Assembly (NCBI GenBank): GCA_905235085.1 | Contig: CAJOKD010000028.1 | Coordinates: 1 to 38,105, forward strand | DNA: 38,105 nt | DNA from: an uncultured Bacteroidales bacterium | GTDB taxonomy: Bacteria > Bacteroidota > Bacteroidia > Bacteroidales > UBA932 | Direction of reading: 5' to 3' | Part shown: positions 25,156 through 32,526 of the stretch, piece by piece | Position numbering within the stretch: position 1 is the stretch's first letter | Layout of the letters: every line of letters begins with the position of its first letter | The notes under the pieces: generated by a model | What the model saw: the letters and a program-made list of their open reading frames with translations, nothing else | Told to the model about the DNA's origin: nothing | Database searches by the model: none | Program-made: the position numbers and the translations under genes

Positions 25156-25734
25156 TTACTTTTTGGTTACATCCTTAGGTTCAGCCTCGGAAATGTTCTG
25201 AGGGATAGCGTCCTTGGCAATCTTCTGCTGAGTCTCGTTGCAAGCGTTGAAAACCTTGCCGAAGTGCTGGCGGCAGAAGTCGTTGCGGACTTCGTTGACA
25301 GCCTTCACGAGTTCGTTCTGGACAGCGATGTATGCCTTGTAACTTGTTCCTCGGTCATTCTGAAGGGAAATGATTCCTTTGGATACAGGATACTCACCGA
25401 ATCCTTCGATGGTCTTCTTCTCCCTTTCAGGAAGGTTAGGATCGTCGTTGGGGTTCGTAATGAATTCCTTGATCTTGTCCTTGAGCTGGCTAACGTCCAA
25501 AAGCTGGTCACCGGCAAACAGTCTGTCAGAAGAATTGATCTTTACGATGATGATATTGCGCTTGTTGACCTTCGTGTCCTCCTGCTTCTGCTCGTTGGTG
25601 GGCATAGGAGGAAGACGGCGCTGCAGACCTGACTGCTGGTCCATTGTGGACACCATCAGGAAGTAGCACAGGAGAAGGAAAGCGATATCAGCTGTCGATT
25701 GAGTGTTCAGACCCGGTGTTTTTCTTTTAGCCAT
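25156..25734 (-). CDS. exbD: ExbD/TolR-type proton-channel protein, first copy of the cluster
   Basis: At 192 residues it is longer than usual. The transmembrane helix (about 14-30) carries Asp16 in STADIAFLLLCYFLM. The periplasmic part has the inserted charged stretch EFITNPNDDPNLPEREKK and an extended C-terminal tail (ISEAEPKDVTKK) not found in short ExbD proteins. It lies 12 bases after the 4-TM protein gene and 17 bases before the second exbD. Confidence 0.88.
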   Translation of the reverse strand: MAKRKTPGLNTQSTADIAFLLLCYFLMVSTMDQQSGLQRRLPPMPTNEQKQEDTKVNKRNIIIVKINSSDRLFAGDQLLDVSQLKDKIKEFITNPNDDPNLPEREKKTIEGFGEYPVSKGIISLQNDRGTSYKAYIAVQNELVKAVNEVRNDFCRQHFGKVFNACNETQQKIAKDAIPQNISEAEPKDVTKK

Positions 25735-25746
25735 AGCTGATGAGTT

Positions 25747-26154
25747 TTATTTAGTGAAAGCGTCTCTGATTACAGCAAATACGATTGCAGCAACTGCTCC
25801 AATTCCGAGGATTCCCGTAAGCAGAAGCACGGTGTCAGTCAGTTTGAGCCAAGAAGCGCTCGGCTGGCTCTTGATGTTGAGAGCCGGAGTTCCCTTGGAG
25901 ACTGCGTAGCAGATCAGTATCAGCGCAGCGATGCCGACTAGCACGAGCAGGCCCTTGAGGAGGCTCTTCGGATTGTTCTTAGCGGCCATGAATACTACCA
26001 ATCCAACCAGCACCACCACTGCTGCGATGAGCAGGAAGTAGGTGTAGCGAAGGAGGACATCGACGTTGCCGCCGCCTGAGGACAGGCAGATGACTCCGAG
26101 GATGATTCCCAGGATTCCCAGTACCCAGCCGATAATTTTGAATATCTTATTCAT
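25747..26154 (-). CDS. Four-helix inner-membrane protein of the Exb cluster
   Basis: A 135-residue protein with four predicted transmembrane helices (about 7-27, 36-58, 66-85, 108-130) and a short periplasmic loop. It has no enzymatic motif. In Bacteroidales, small membrane proteins of this kind sit between the ExbB-like and ExbD-like genes, so it is probably an accessory of the motor complex; no function is established to my knowledge. The gene is 40 bases after exbB and 12 bases before exbD. Confidence 0.7.
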   Translation of the reverse strand: MNKIFKIIGWVLGILGIILGVICLSSGGGNVDVLLRYTYFLLIAAVVVLVGLVVFMAAKNNPKSLLKGLLVLVGIAALILICYAVSKGTPALNIKSQPSASWLKLTDTVLLLTGILGIGAVAAIVFAVIRDAFTK

Positions 26155-26194
26155 TATGTTATCAGATTCTAAAAGTTGGACGTACTACGAACAA

Positions 26195-27013
26195 TTATTT
26201 CTTCTCGTACTTTGCGAGAGTGTCGACGAGGTCGATGGAAGCCTCTTCCATGTCAATTGACAGGGCGTCGATCCTGGAAAGAATATAGTTGTAGAACACC
26301 TGGAGAATCATAGCGACGATAAGACCGGCGACCGTTGTGATAAGGGCGACCTTCATACCACCAGCGACGATGTTAGGGGAGATGTCACCTGCAGCCTCGA
26401 TAGCATCGAATGCCTTCACCATACCGATAACGGTTCCCAAGAATCCGAGTGAAGGAGCGATTGCGATGAAGAGGGAGATCCAAGAGAGGTTGTTCTCCAT
26501 GAGGCTCATCTGGACGCCACCGGAAGAAGCGATTCTCTTCTCGACTACGTCGAGGCCTTCGTCATAGTGAAGGAGACCATCGTAGAAAATGCTGGCGACT
26601 GGGCCCTTGGTGTTGCGGCATACTTCCTTTGCCTTCTCTACGCCACCTTCCTTGAGAGCAGCGTCAACCTTGGCGACGAGCTTCTTGGTGTTAGTCTTGG
26701 CGAAGGAGAGATAGAGGATCCTTTCGATAGCGAGTGCGAGACCGATGATCAAGCAGAGGAGGATCAATGACATAAAGCCAGGACCTCCCTGGATGAAGTA
26801 GGACTTGAGCTGCTGGTGGAAAGGAACATCCTCACCGGTTCCCTTGAGAAGGTCTTCTGCAGTCAACTGGGCAGGAGCCTCTTCTGCCGGAGCTGCTTCC
26901 TGGACTTGCTCGGTAGCTTCGCCTTCAGCGGCAGGCTGGTCCTGAGCGGATGCAATGCTTGCAGTAAAGGTGAGAGCACCAGCTACTGCCAAGAACATGA
27001 AAAACTTTTTCAT
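26195..27013 (-). CDS. exbB: ExbB/TolQ/MotA-family proton-channel protein
   Basis: A 272-residue protein. It begins with a signal-peptide-like segment (ending ASA-Q), then an Ala/Glu/Pro-rich periplasmic linker (about 25-55) that E. coli ExbB lacks but many Bacteroidota homologues have. Three transmembrane helices follow (about 78-100, 178-200, 215-243). The MotA/TolQ signature is visible in SLGFLGTVIGMVKAFD and in the third helix (GGMKVALITTVAGLIVA). It is the first gene of the exb cluster, with a 124-base A+T-rich upstream region. It would energise TonB-dependent receptors such as the one at 16932-19337. Confidence 0.92.
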   Translation of the reverse strand: MKKFFMFLAVAGALTFTASIASAQDQPAAEGEATEQVQEAAPAEEAPAQLTAEDLLKGTGEDVPFHQQLKSYFIQGGPGFMSLILLCLIIGLALAIERILYLSFAKTNTKKLVAKVDAALKEGGVEKAKEVCRNTKGPVASIFYDGLLHYDEGLDVVEKRIASSGGVQMSLMENNLSWISLFIAIAPSLGFLGTVIGMVKAFDAIEAAGDISPNIVAGGMKVALITTVAGLIVAMILQVFYNYILSRIDALSIDMEEASIDLVDTLAKYEKK

Positions 27014-27137
27014 ACTGTCTTCGTGTGTTTTAATTAATAAAGTATTAAATAGTTATATTTTCAAAGCCTTTATTATGTGGTTGTGAACCATCTAAAAATC
27101 GTGTGCAATTTACTAAATAATTTTCAAAAGGCAATAT

Positions 27138-28172
27138 CTAAAAAGAAATTTCTCCCTCTATGTCATCGCCCAGGCGAGCCTTCACCCAATCGTTGTCGGG
27201 GCTCTTTCCGAGGAGGTAGAAAAGCTTGGCCAAAGCGCCCTCCGTGGTGATGTCCCTTCCGGAAACGACGCCCGCTTTCTCAAGTGCCTTCCCGGTTGCA
27301 TACAGGTCCATATTGACGGTTCCGGACATACATTGGGTGACGTTCATAAGCACCTTGCCCATCGCGGCGGCTTCCTTGACTATATTCAGGAACCATTGCC
27401 TCGACGGGGCGTTCCCGGAGCCGTATGTCTCTATGATCACCGCCCTTGTGGCATCTCCGCACATGAAATATCTCATTACCTGCGGGGTTATTCCCGGATG
27501 CACCTTGAGGATGGACACGCTGGTGTCCAGCTCGGTGCTGATCCTCAGCGGGGCTTCCCAGTCCAGCGGTTTGCGGATGGCGGCCTGGTTGTACCTTATG
27601 TTGATGCCGGCTTCGGCCAGCGGAGGATAGTTCGGGGACCGGAATGCGCTGAAGTCTTCGGAGCTGACCTTGGTGCTCCGGTTGCCCCTCAGTAGCTTCG
27701 AATTGAAGAATATGCAGACTTCGGGGACGAGGGGATGCCCCTGGGGGTCCTTGGCCGATGCTATTTCGACCGCGGAGATGAGGTTCTCCTTCCCGTCGGT
27801 CCTTGCCACGCCGATCGGAAGCTGGCTTCCGGTGAATACCACCGGCTTCGCCAGGTTCTCGAGCATAAAGCTCAGTGCGGAAGCCGAATATGCCATCGTG
27901 TCGGTACCGTGGAGGACCACGAATCCGTCATATTCCTCATACCTGTCCCGTATGAGCGTGGCCAGTTCCTTCCACAGGGAAGGCTCGACGTCCGAGGAAT
28001 CTATCAGGGGATCGAAGGTATAGGAATCGACGCGGAAAGCGAATTTCTGCAGTTCGGGGACTTCTTCCAGGATCTGTCCGAAGTCGAACGGCTTGAGGGT
28101 CTGGTCTCCCGGGTCTTGTTTCATTCCGATCGTACCTCCGGTGTAAATCAGCAGAATGGATGATCTTTTCAT
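27138..28172 (-). CDS. ansA: Type I (cytosolic) L-asparaginase
   Basis: A 344-residue asparaginase hydrolysing L-asparagine to aspartate and ammonia. The N-terminal YTGGTIGM holds the nucleophile Thr11, VVLHGTDTMAY holds Thr90 and Asp91, and Lys159 (NSKLLRGNR) completes the second catalytic triad. It lacks a signal peptide, which favours the cytosolic type I enzyme. Its ATG overlaps the tatD stop (ATGA), so it is translationally coupled as the last gene of dprA-tatD-ansA. Confidence 0.93.
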   Translation of the reverse strand: MKRSSILLIYTGGTIGMKQDPGDQTLKPFDFGQILEEVPELQKFAFRVDSYTFDPLIDSSDVEPSLWKELATLIRDRYEEYDGFVVLHGTDTMAYSASALSFMLENLAKPVVFTGSQLPIGVARTDGKENLISAVEIASAKDPQGHPLVPEVCIFFNSKLLRGNRSTKVSSEDFSAFRSPNYPPLAEAGINIRYNQAAIRKPLDWEAPLRISTELDTSVSILKVHPGITPQVMRYFMCGDATRAVIIETYGSGNAPSRQWFLNIVKEAAAMGKVLMNVTQCMSGTVNMDLYATGKALEKAGVVSGRDITTEGALAKLFYLLGKSPDNDWVKARLGDDIEGEISF

Positions 28173-28930
28173 ATTCCGAACAGGGTTTTGGCGTTATTTG
28201 TGGTTGTTTCGGCGACTTCCTCGACACTGATGCCCTTGAGATGCGCTATCCGGGCAGCGATATAAGGTATGTAGGAGCTTTCGTTGCGCCTTCCCCGGTA
28301 AGGGACCGGAGTGAGGTACGGGGCGTCAGTTTCCAGCACTATCCTTTCGAGCGGGACCTTTTCCACGACTTGGGCGAGGGAAGCGTTCTTGAAAGTGACG
28401 ACTCCTCCTACTCCGATGTACCAGTCTCCGAGTTTCTGCAGATCCAGGAAGGACTCGTAACTGCCGCTGTATGCGTGCATATTCCCCCTCAGTCCCTTGT
28501 GCTTCCTGACCACGTCCAGGAAATCTCCCATCGCGTCGCGGAGGTGGATATTCACGGGCAGGCCGTGAGCTGCCGCCCAGTCGAACTGCCATTCCAGGGC
28601 ATCCTTCTGCTCTTTCACATATTCCTTCCCCTCGTGGTAGTCCAGGCCTATTTCACCCACCGCGACCACGGGGCGTGAGGAATATTCCATCATCCTGTCG
28701 ATCTCTTCCCGCCACCGGTCGGTGACGGAGCCGGGGTACAGGCCGAGCATCGGGCGCAGGACGTCCGGGTGGCGTTCCGACAGGGCGAACATAGCTTCCC
28801 TCTCACTGCTGTCCACATCCGGCTGGAGCATCAGGCGGACACCTGCTTCCAGGGCTCTCGAGATGTACTCATCCTCTTCGCCCGCGAAGGCTTCGTCGGA
28901 AATGTGGCAATGTGTGTCGATGAAATACAT
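28169..28930 (-). CDS. tatD: TatD-family metal-dependent hydrolase / DNase
   Basis: A 253-residue TIM-barrel hydrolase of the amidohydrolase type. The metal ligands are all present: His7 and His9 (DTHCH), Glu93 (VGEIGLDY), His129 (NIHLRD), His152 (MHAYSG) and Asp202 (ETDAPYL). TatD proteins act as 3'-5' exonucleases in DNA repair and as DNases. It starts 28 bases after dprA and overlaps the asparaginase gene by four bases. Confidence 0.92.
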   Translation of the reverse strand: MYFIDTHCHISDEAFAGEEDEYISRALEAGVRLMLQPDVDSSEREAMFALSERHPDVLRPMLGLYPGSVTDRWREEIDRMMEYSSRPVVAVGEIGLDYHEGKEYVKEQKDALEWQFDWAAAHGLPVNIHLRDAMGDFLDVVRKHKGLRGNMHAYSGSYESFLDLQKLGDWYIGVGGVVTFKNASLAQVVEKVPLERIVLETDAPYLTPVPYRGRRNESSYIPYIAARIAHLKGISVEEVAETTTNNAKTLFGI

Positions 28931-28958
28931 TTCCTCAAAGATAGGAATTTTTTCAGTC

Positions 28959-30143
28959 TCATCGCAACTTCATCCTTGCGGAGCAATGCTGGAGGAGGTC
29001 TATGGATATGAAGCCGTCGCATTCGAGTATGGTGGTGAGTTCCCTTGTCCGGCTGTACGGAAGGTCCAGCTCAGCACATATCTCGTCGACGGATATTCCT
29101 CTTTTGGACTTGACGGTCGCGGCGACTTTCAGCAGGACCGCCAGGTCGGCATCGTCCATCCGGCCTCCGTACTCTTCTTCCACATCGGCCAGGAAATCTG
29201 TCTTCAAGGCCGTCCGCGGCCTGCCGCCGAGTCTTTCCACCAGTTCGCCGAGATTTCCTATGGGTTCGGCTATATTCTGCCGGACGAGGAGATTGCATCC
29301 CTGTGAGGCGGTGTCGTCGATCCTCCCAGGCAGGGCGAATACATCCCTGTCGTAGGAAGCAGCCAGCCTCGCCGTCATCATACCTCCGCCTTTTATCCTG
29401 GATTCGACCAGGATGGTAGCACGGCATATTCCTGCGATGATCCTGTTCCTCCTCAGGAAGTTGATCCGGGCTGCCACGGTTCCCGGGGGATAGTCGGTAA
29501 CCAGTGCGCAGCCTTCGGTGGCGGCGATCCGTTCTGCAGCCTGCCGGTTCCTGAAAGGATAGATGCTGTCTATCCCGGTGGCCATCACCGCTACCGTAGG
29601 CAAGCCGGAGTCGAGGGCGGCCAGATGGGCTGTGATATCCACACCGATGGCCAGTCCGCTGACTATCAAAGGCTTCACTGAAGACCTGGATAGGGCTTCC
29701 ACAATCAGGCGGCACCATTCCCGGCCGTACGGAGTAAGGTCCCTGGTGCCGATGATGGCGATGTGCGGGGCTCCTCCGAATACCTGTCCGGGAGTGGACT
29801 TCCCTCGGAAATATAATCCCAGCGGCGGGTCCTCGCACTCCTTCAAGAGGTCCGGATATCCTTCCTCTCCTATGCCAACGAAGCCGCAGCCTTCAGCCCG
29901 GAGTCCTTCCAGCTCGATCGCAGCGCTCTCGAACGCACTCCAGGTTATCTGCGAGGCATATCTGACCCTCCCGGATCCAACCAGTGCTTCCACGATCTCC
30001 TCCTGCGGCTGCCTGAACACCTCCGCCGCCCCTCCGAAACCCTCCACCAGCGCCGCCCCCACCCTCGGCTCGAATCCGAATATCCTGTTCAACGCACACA
30101 ACCCGATCCTCTCCTCCTCGATCCTCTCATTTTCAAGTTTCAC
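28959..30143 (-). CDS. dprA: DNA-processing protein DprA (Smf)
   Basis: DprA loads RecA onto incoming single-stranded DNA during natural transformation. The 394-residue product has an N-terminal helical/HhH region (about 12-65), the Rossmann-like DprA core (about 90-300: IAIIGTRDLTPYG, VSGLAIGVDITAH, FLRRNRIIAG, SRIKGGGMMTARLA, LPGRIDDTASQGCN) and a C-terminal winged-helix domain (about 330-390). The start is uncertain. The frame begins at a GTG (30143) with AGGAGG 11 bases upstream, but codons upstream of it (EEIEK) look equally coding. An ATG at 30189 would be in frame if an eight-A run (30182-30175) were one base shorter. A 13-bp tandem array abuts the 5' end. Confidence 0.92.
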   Translation of the reverse strand: MKLENERIEEERIGLCALNRIFGFEPRVGAALVEGFGGAAEVFRQPQEEIVEALVGSGRVRYASQITWSAFESAAIELEGLRAEGCGFVGIGEEGYPDLLKECEDPPLGLYFRGKSTPGQVFGGAPHIAIIGTRDLTPYGREWCRLIVEALSRSSVKPLIVSGLAIGVDITAHLAALDSGLPTVAVMATGIDSIYPFRNRQAAERIAATEGCALVTDYPPGTVAARINFLRRNRIIAGICRATILVESRIKGGGMMTARLAASYDRDVFALPGRIDDTASQGCNLLVRQNIAEPIGNLGELVERLGGRPRTALKTDFLADVEEEYGGRMDDADLAVLLKVAATVKSKRGISVDEICAELDLPYSRTRELTTILECDGFISIDLLQHCSARMKLR

Positions 30144-30182
30144 TTTTTCAATTTCCTCCTTGATGATCCTGTCCTTTTTTTT

Positions 30183-30326
30183 CGTCCATTAATTTCCGTC
30201 CGTTATTTCCGTCCGTTATTCCCGTCCTTTATTCCCGTCCGTTATTCCCGTCCTTTATTCCCGTCCGTTATTCCCGTCCGTTATTCCCGTCCTTTATTCC
30301 CGTCCATTTTTCCCGTCCGTTATTCC
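30183..30326. repeat. 13-bp tandem array, about eleven units, next to the dprA start
   Basis: One 14-base unit (30183-30196) is followed by ten exact-length 13-base units. The consensus is CGTCCGTTATTCC, with CGTCCTTTATTCC as the main variant. Units abut without spacers. It lies within the presumed dprA 5' region, so copy-number change could alter dprA expression (inference). Confidence 0.9.
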
Positions 30327-30346
30327 ATAGTTTGTCAGGCGCAATA

Positions 30347-30403
30347 TAAACAATAAAGCAGTAGTCCGGACGTGAATCCGCCGCAGGTTTATGTGATTCT
30401 TTT
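30347..30403. repeat. Dispersed 57-bp repeat, copy 1
   Basis: AAACAATAAA at the start and GTGAATCCGCCGCAGGTT followed by TATGTGATTCTTTTG match 31191-31247 over the whole length with scattered substitutions. Confidence 0.6.
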
Positions 30404-30463
30404 GTTTTTTGCTTTTTCTGAAGTTTCGAAAAGTTTCGAAGTTCGGCAGAATCCTCCATAATC

Positions 30464-30553
30464 CCCACCTGGACGTGCCCTTAGACCTACCTGGACGCGC
30501 CCTAAGGCCCACCTGGACGCGCCCTTAAGGCCCACCTGGACGCACCCTTGAGC
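30464..30553. repeat. 22-23-bp tandem array, four units
   Basis: Units start at 30464, 30486, 30508 and 30531 with CC(C/T)ACCTGGACG(T/C)GCCCTTA or close variants. The last grades into the 125-bp duplication. Just upstream AAGTTTCGAA is repeated twice (30421-30440). Confidence 0.8.
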
Positions 30554-30790
30554 GTGGTTGTACCCTTTTCTCCCTTCCTTCTCCTCCTTCCCTCGCGCAA
30601 GGGTCCATTTGTGCGCACCCTTGAGCACGATTTCGCCCGTTTTCACGCTCAAGGGTCCATCCGGGCGCACCCTTGAACGTGGTTGTACCCTTTTCTCCCT
30701 TCCTTCTCCTCCTTCCCTCGCGCAAGGGTCCATTTGTGCGCACCCTTGAGCACGATTACGCCCATTTTCAAGCGCAAGGGTCCATCTGGG
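30541..30790. repeat. 125-bp direct duplication carrying alternating hairpin modules
   Basis: Copy 1 (30541-30665) and copy 2 (30666-30790) are nearly the same. Each contains two hairpin modules of the form CAAGGGTCCAT...GCACCCTTGAG, in which AAGGGT and ACCCTT pair. One spacer between modules is a pyrimidine-rich run (CTCCCTTCCTTCTCCTCC); the other reads CGATTTCGCCCGTTTTCA or close to it. Four module copies in total. Confidence 0.85.
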
Positions 30791-30857
30791 TGCACCCTTA
30801 AGCGCACTTTGCCCACCGGGGCGAGTCCTGTGGGCCATTTGATTCTTTGAGGTGCTG

Positions 30858-30948
30858 GTTGCGTACGATTTTTGGGGATAATGTACTCAACTGGAATCTT
30901 TAGTTCGCGGTTGAGTACAAAAAGCGTCGATTTTGTACGTAACTGGAA
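30858..30948. repeat. Paired quasi-palindromic element, copy B (two units)
   Basis: Unit 3 has arms GTTGCGTAC (30858-30866) and GTACTCAAC (30883-30891). Unit 4 has arms GTTGAGTAC (30910-30918) and GTACGTAAC (30935-30943). Both are 34 bp, followed by TGGAA, and offset by 52 bp. Arm sequence, unit length and offset agree with copy A at 1935-2025. Confidence 0.75.
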
Positions 30949-30963
30949 CCTTAGCACACAGAT

Positions 30964-31113
30964 TCTCGAACAACACAGTGTTTTTTTTCTGTGCCTTGGA
31001 CAACGCTTTTCTTTTAGCAACACAGTGTCTCGAACAACACAGTGTCTCGAACAACACAGAGTCTTGAGCAACGCAAATTAGCGATCAATTCCGCTTCTTG
31101 AACAATGCTGAGT
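30964..31113. repeat. Degenerate 17-bp repeats around a perfect two-unit core
   Basis: The core units are 31029-31045 (CTCGAACAACACAGTGT) and 31046-31062 (CTCGAACAACACAGAGT). Related copies lie at 30964-30981, 31013-31028, 31063-31079 and 31097-31113. AACACAGTGTT is itself palindromic. Confidence 0.7.
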
Positions 31114-31190
31114 TTTGGGCGGGTGTTCCTTCGGGGAGTAGGTATAGCGTGCGACAGTGTTCCTGTCGGTTTGTGGGTATTTCCACGGCA

Positions 31191-31247
31191 AAACAATGAA
31201 CCCGCAGCTAGGAAGTGAATCCGCTGCGGGTTAATGTAATCCTTTGA
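31191..31247. repeat. Dispersed 57-bp repeat, copy 2
   Basis: Matches 30347-30403 (AAACAATGAA, then GTGAATCCGCTGCGGGTT and ATGTAATCCTTTGA). This copy contains the hairpin annotated as the queA terminator. Confidence 0.6.
31199..31232 (-). terminator. Probable terminator downstream of queA
   Basis: AACCCGCAGC (31199-31208) and GCTGCGGGTT (31223-31232) form a perfect ten-pair stem with a 14-base loop. On the minus strand CATTGTTTTG follows, a weak U-tract. It lies 165 bases beyond the queA stop. Confidence 0.5.
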
Positions 31248-31289
31248 TCTTGAACCCCTTGAGAAGGGAGATCGACCCGGGGATGCCTA

Positions 31290-31325
31290 GAGTACGAGCC
31301 TAGCGTCGCCGTGGGGTGGGCCCGC
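31290..31325 (-). repeat. Degenerate copy of the queA 3' end
   Basis: AGAGTACGAGCCTAGCGTCG and the following CCGTGGGG closely resemble 31399-31426 (AGAGCACGAGCATCGCGTCG, CCGTAGGG), which encodes the last residues of QueA (YGDAMLVL) on the minus strand. The copy has frame-breaking changes. The two are about 108 bp apart. Confidence 0.45.
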
Positions 31326-31397
31326 ATTCCGACCGTGGAATTGTGGAATCCTGTCGAACCGAGTCGAATGGTGTGGAACCGTGCCGGACCGTGTGGA

Positions 31398-32447
31398 TCA
31401 GAGCACGAGCATCGCGTCGCCGTAGGGGCCGAAGCGGTAGTCTCCTTCGAGGGCGACCTTGTAGGCATTCATAATGTGGTCGAAGCCACCGAAGGCGGCG
31501 ACGGCCATCAGCATCGTGGATTCCGGAAGGTGCAGTCCGGAAACGACGGCATCTGGAACCGAGAACTCGTAAGGAGGGAATATGAACTTGTTGGTCCATC
31601 CGTCGTAAGGCTTGACTTCGTGGGTCGTCGTGACATAGGTCTCGAGTCCCCGGAGCACGGTCGTCCCGATGGCCACGACCTTGTGGCCGGAGTTCTTGGA
31701 CTTGTTGATGATCTGGCAAGCCTCGTCGGTTATGATGAGCCTCTCGGAGTCCATCCTGTGCTTGGACAGGTCTTCGACATCCACCCTGCGGAACTGACCT
31801 ATGCCCATATGCTCCGTGATGAAAGCCTTGTTGATATCCTTGAGTATCATCCTGTTGAACAACTCGCGGCTGAAGTGGGTGCCGGCGGCCGGAACTGCCA
31901 CTGCGCCTTCATTCCTGGCGAATATGGTCTGGTAGTTCTCGTTGTCCTCCGGAGTCACCTTGTTCTTGACCCATTTCGGGACTGGCAGTTCGCCGAGAGC
32001 GAAAAGGGAGTTCTTGAAATCCTCGTATGGACCGTCGTAGAGGAAACGGAGGGTACGCCCGCGGGAAGTGGTGTTGTCTATCACTTCCGCCACGAGACTC
32101 TGGTCGTCTCCGAAATACAATTTGTTGCCGATCCTTATCTTCCTCGCCGGATCCACGATTACGTCCCAGAGGTGCTGCTCCCGGTTGAGCTCCCTCAGGA
32201 GGAATACCATAATGTCCGCTCCGGTCTTTTCCTTCTTGCCATAGAGCCTTGCAGGGAATACCTTGGTGTCGTTGAATACGAAGGTGTCACCCTTCCCGAA
32301 ATAATCGATGATATCTTTGAATAACTTGTGCTCGATCTCTCCGGTGTCCTTGTGGACAACCATAAGTTTGCATTCGTCGCGCCATCTGGCAGGTTCCTGT
32401 GCCACCCGGTCCTTGGGCAGGAGGAATTGGAATTGCGATAATTTCAT
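31398..32447 (-). CDS. queA: S-adenosylmethionine:tRNA ribosyltransferase-isomerase
   Basis: QueA transfers and rearranges the ribosyl part of SAM onto 7-aminomethyl-7-deazaguanine in tRNA to make epoxyqueuosine. At 349 residues the length is normal. Family segments in order: [16 protein letters not shown] at the start, [13 protein letters not shown] (55-67), [33 protein letters not shown] (given in part as [14 protein letters not shown]), and [19 protein letters not shown] near the end. No other queuosine genes are in the window. A degenerate duplicate of its last codons lies downstream. Confidence 0.94.
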   Translation of the reverse strand: MKLSQFQFLLPKDRVAQEPARWRDECKLMVVHKDTGEIEHKLFKDIIDYFGKGDTFVFNDTKVFPARLYGKKEKTGADIMVFLLRELNREQHLWDVIVDPARKIRIGNKLYFGDDQSLVAEVIDNTTSRGRTLRFLYDGPYEDFKNSLFALGELPVPKWVKNKVTPEDNENYQTIFARNEGAVAVPAAGTHFSRELFNRMILKDINKAFITEHMGIGQFRRVDVEDLSKHRMDSERLIITDEACQIINKSKNSGHKVVAIGTTVLRGLETYVTTTHEVKPYDGWTNKFIFPPYEFSVPDAVVSGLHLPESTMLMAVAAFGGFDHIMNAYKVALEGDYRFGPYGDAMLVL

Positions 32448-32526
32448 AAATATTGTTAAGATCGGAATGATTGATACTTAATATATACGGAATGTTCCGC
32501 CATATTGTTTCAGACCCGAAGCGGTA

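Larger units (their letters stand above)
30144..31397. other. Gene-free repeat island between dprA and queA
   Basis: These 1254 bases contain no gene I can support. The open frames (for example 30389-30838 and 30649-31071, minus strand) translate the repeats into Arg/Gly/Lys-rich peptides. From left to right it holds a 13-bp array, a dispersed 57-bp repeat, a 22-bp array, a 125-bp direct duplication, the paired quasi-palindrome element copy B, a 17-bp degenerate array, the second 57-bp repeat with the queA terminator, and a degenerate copy of the queA 3' end. Confidence 0.75.

Noticed and set aside
27078..27090. Short hairpin TGGTT-GTG-AACCA between ansA and exbB as a terminator
   Set aside because: Only five pairs, with no U-tract on the minus strand; too weak to call.
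30389..31071. Minus-strand frames of 140-150 codons in the repeat island (products with repeated KGAHKWTLA-like segments)
   Set aside because: The peptide repeats are direct translations of the 125-bp and 22-bp DNA repeats. No signal peptide, domain or start context.
30183..31113. CRISPR array
   Set aside because: Units of the 13-, 17- and 22-bp arrays abut directly with no unique spacers, and no cas genes are in the window.
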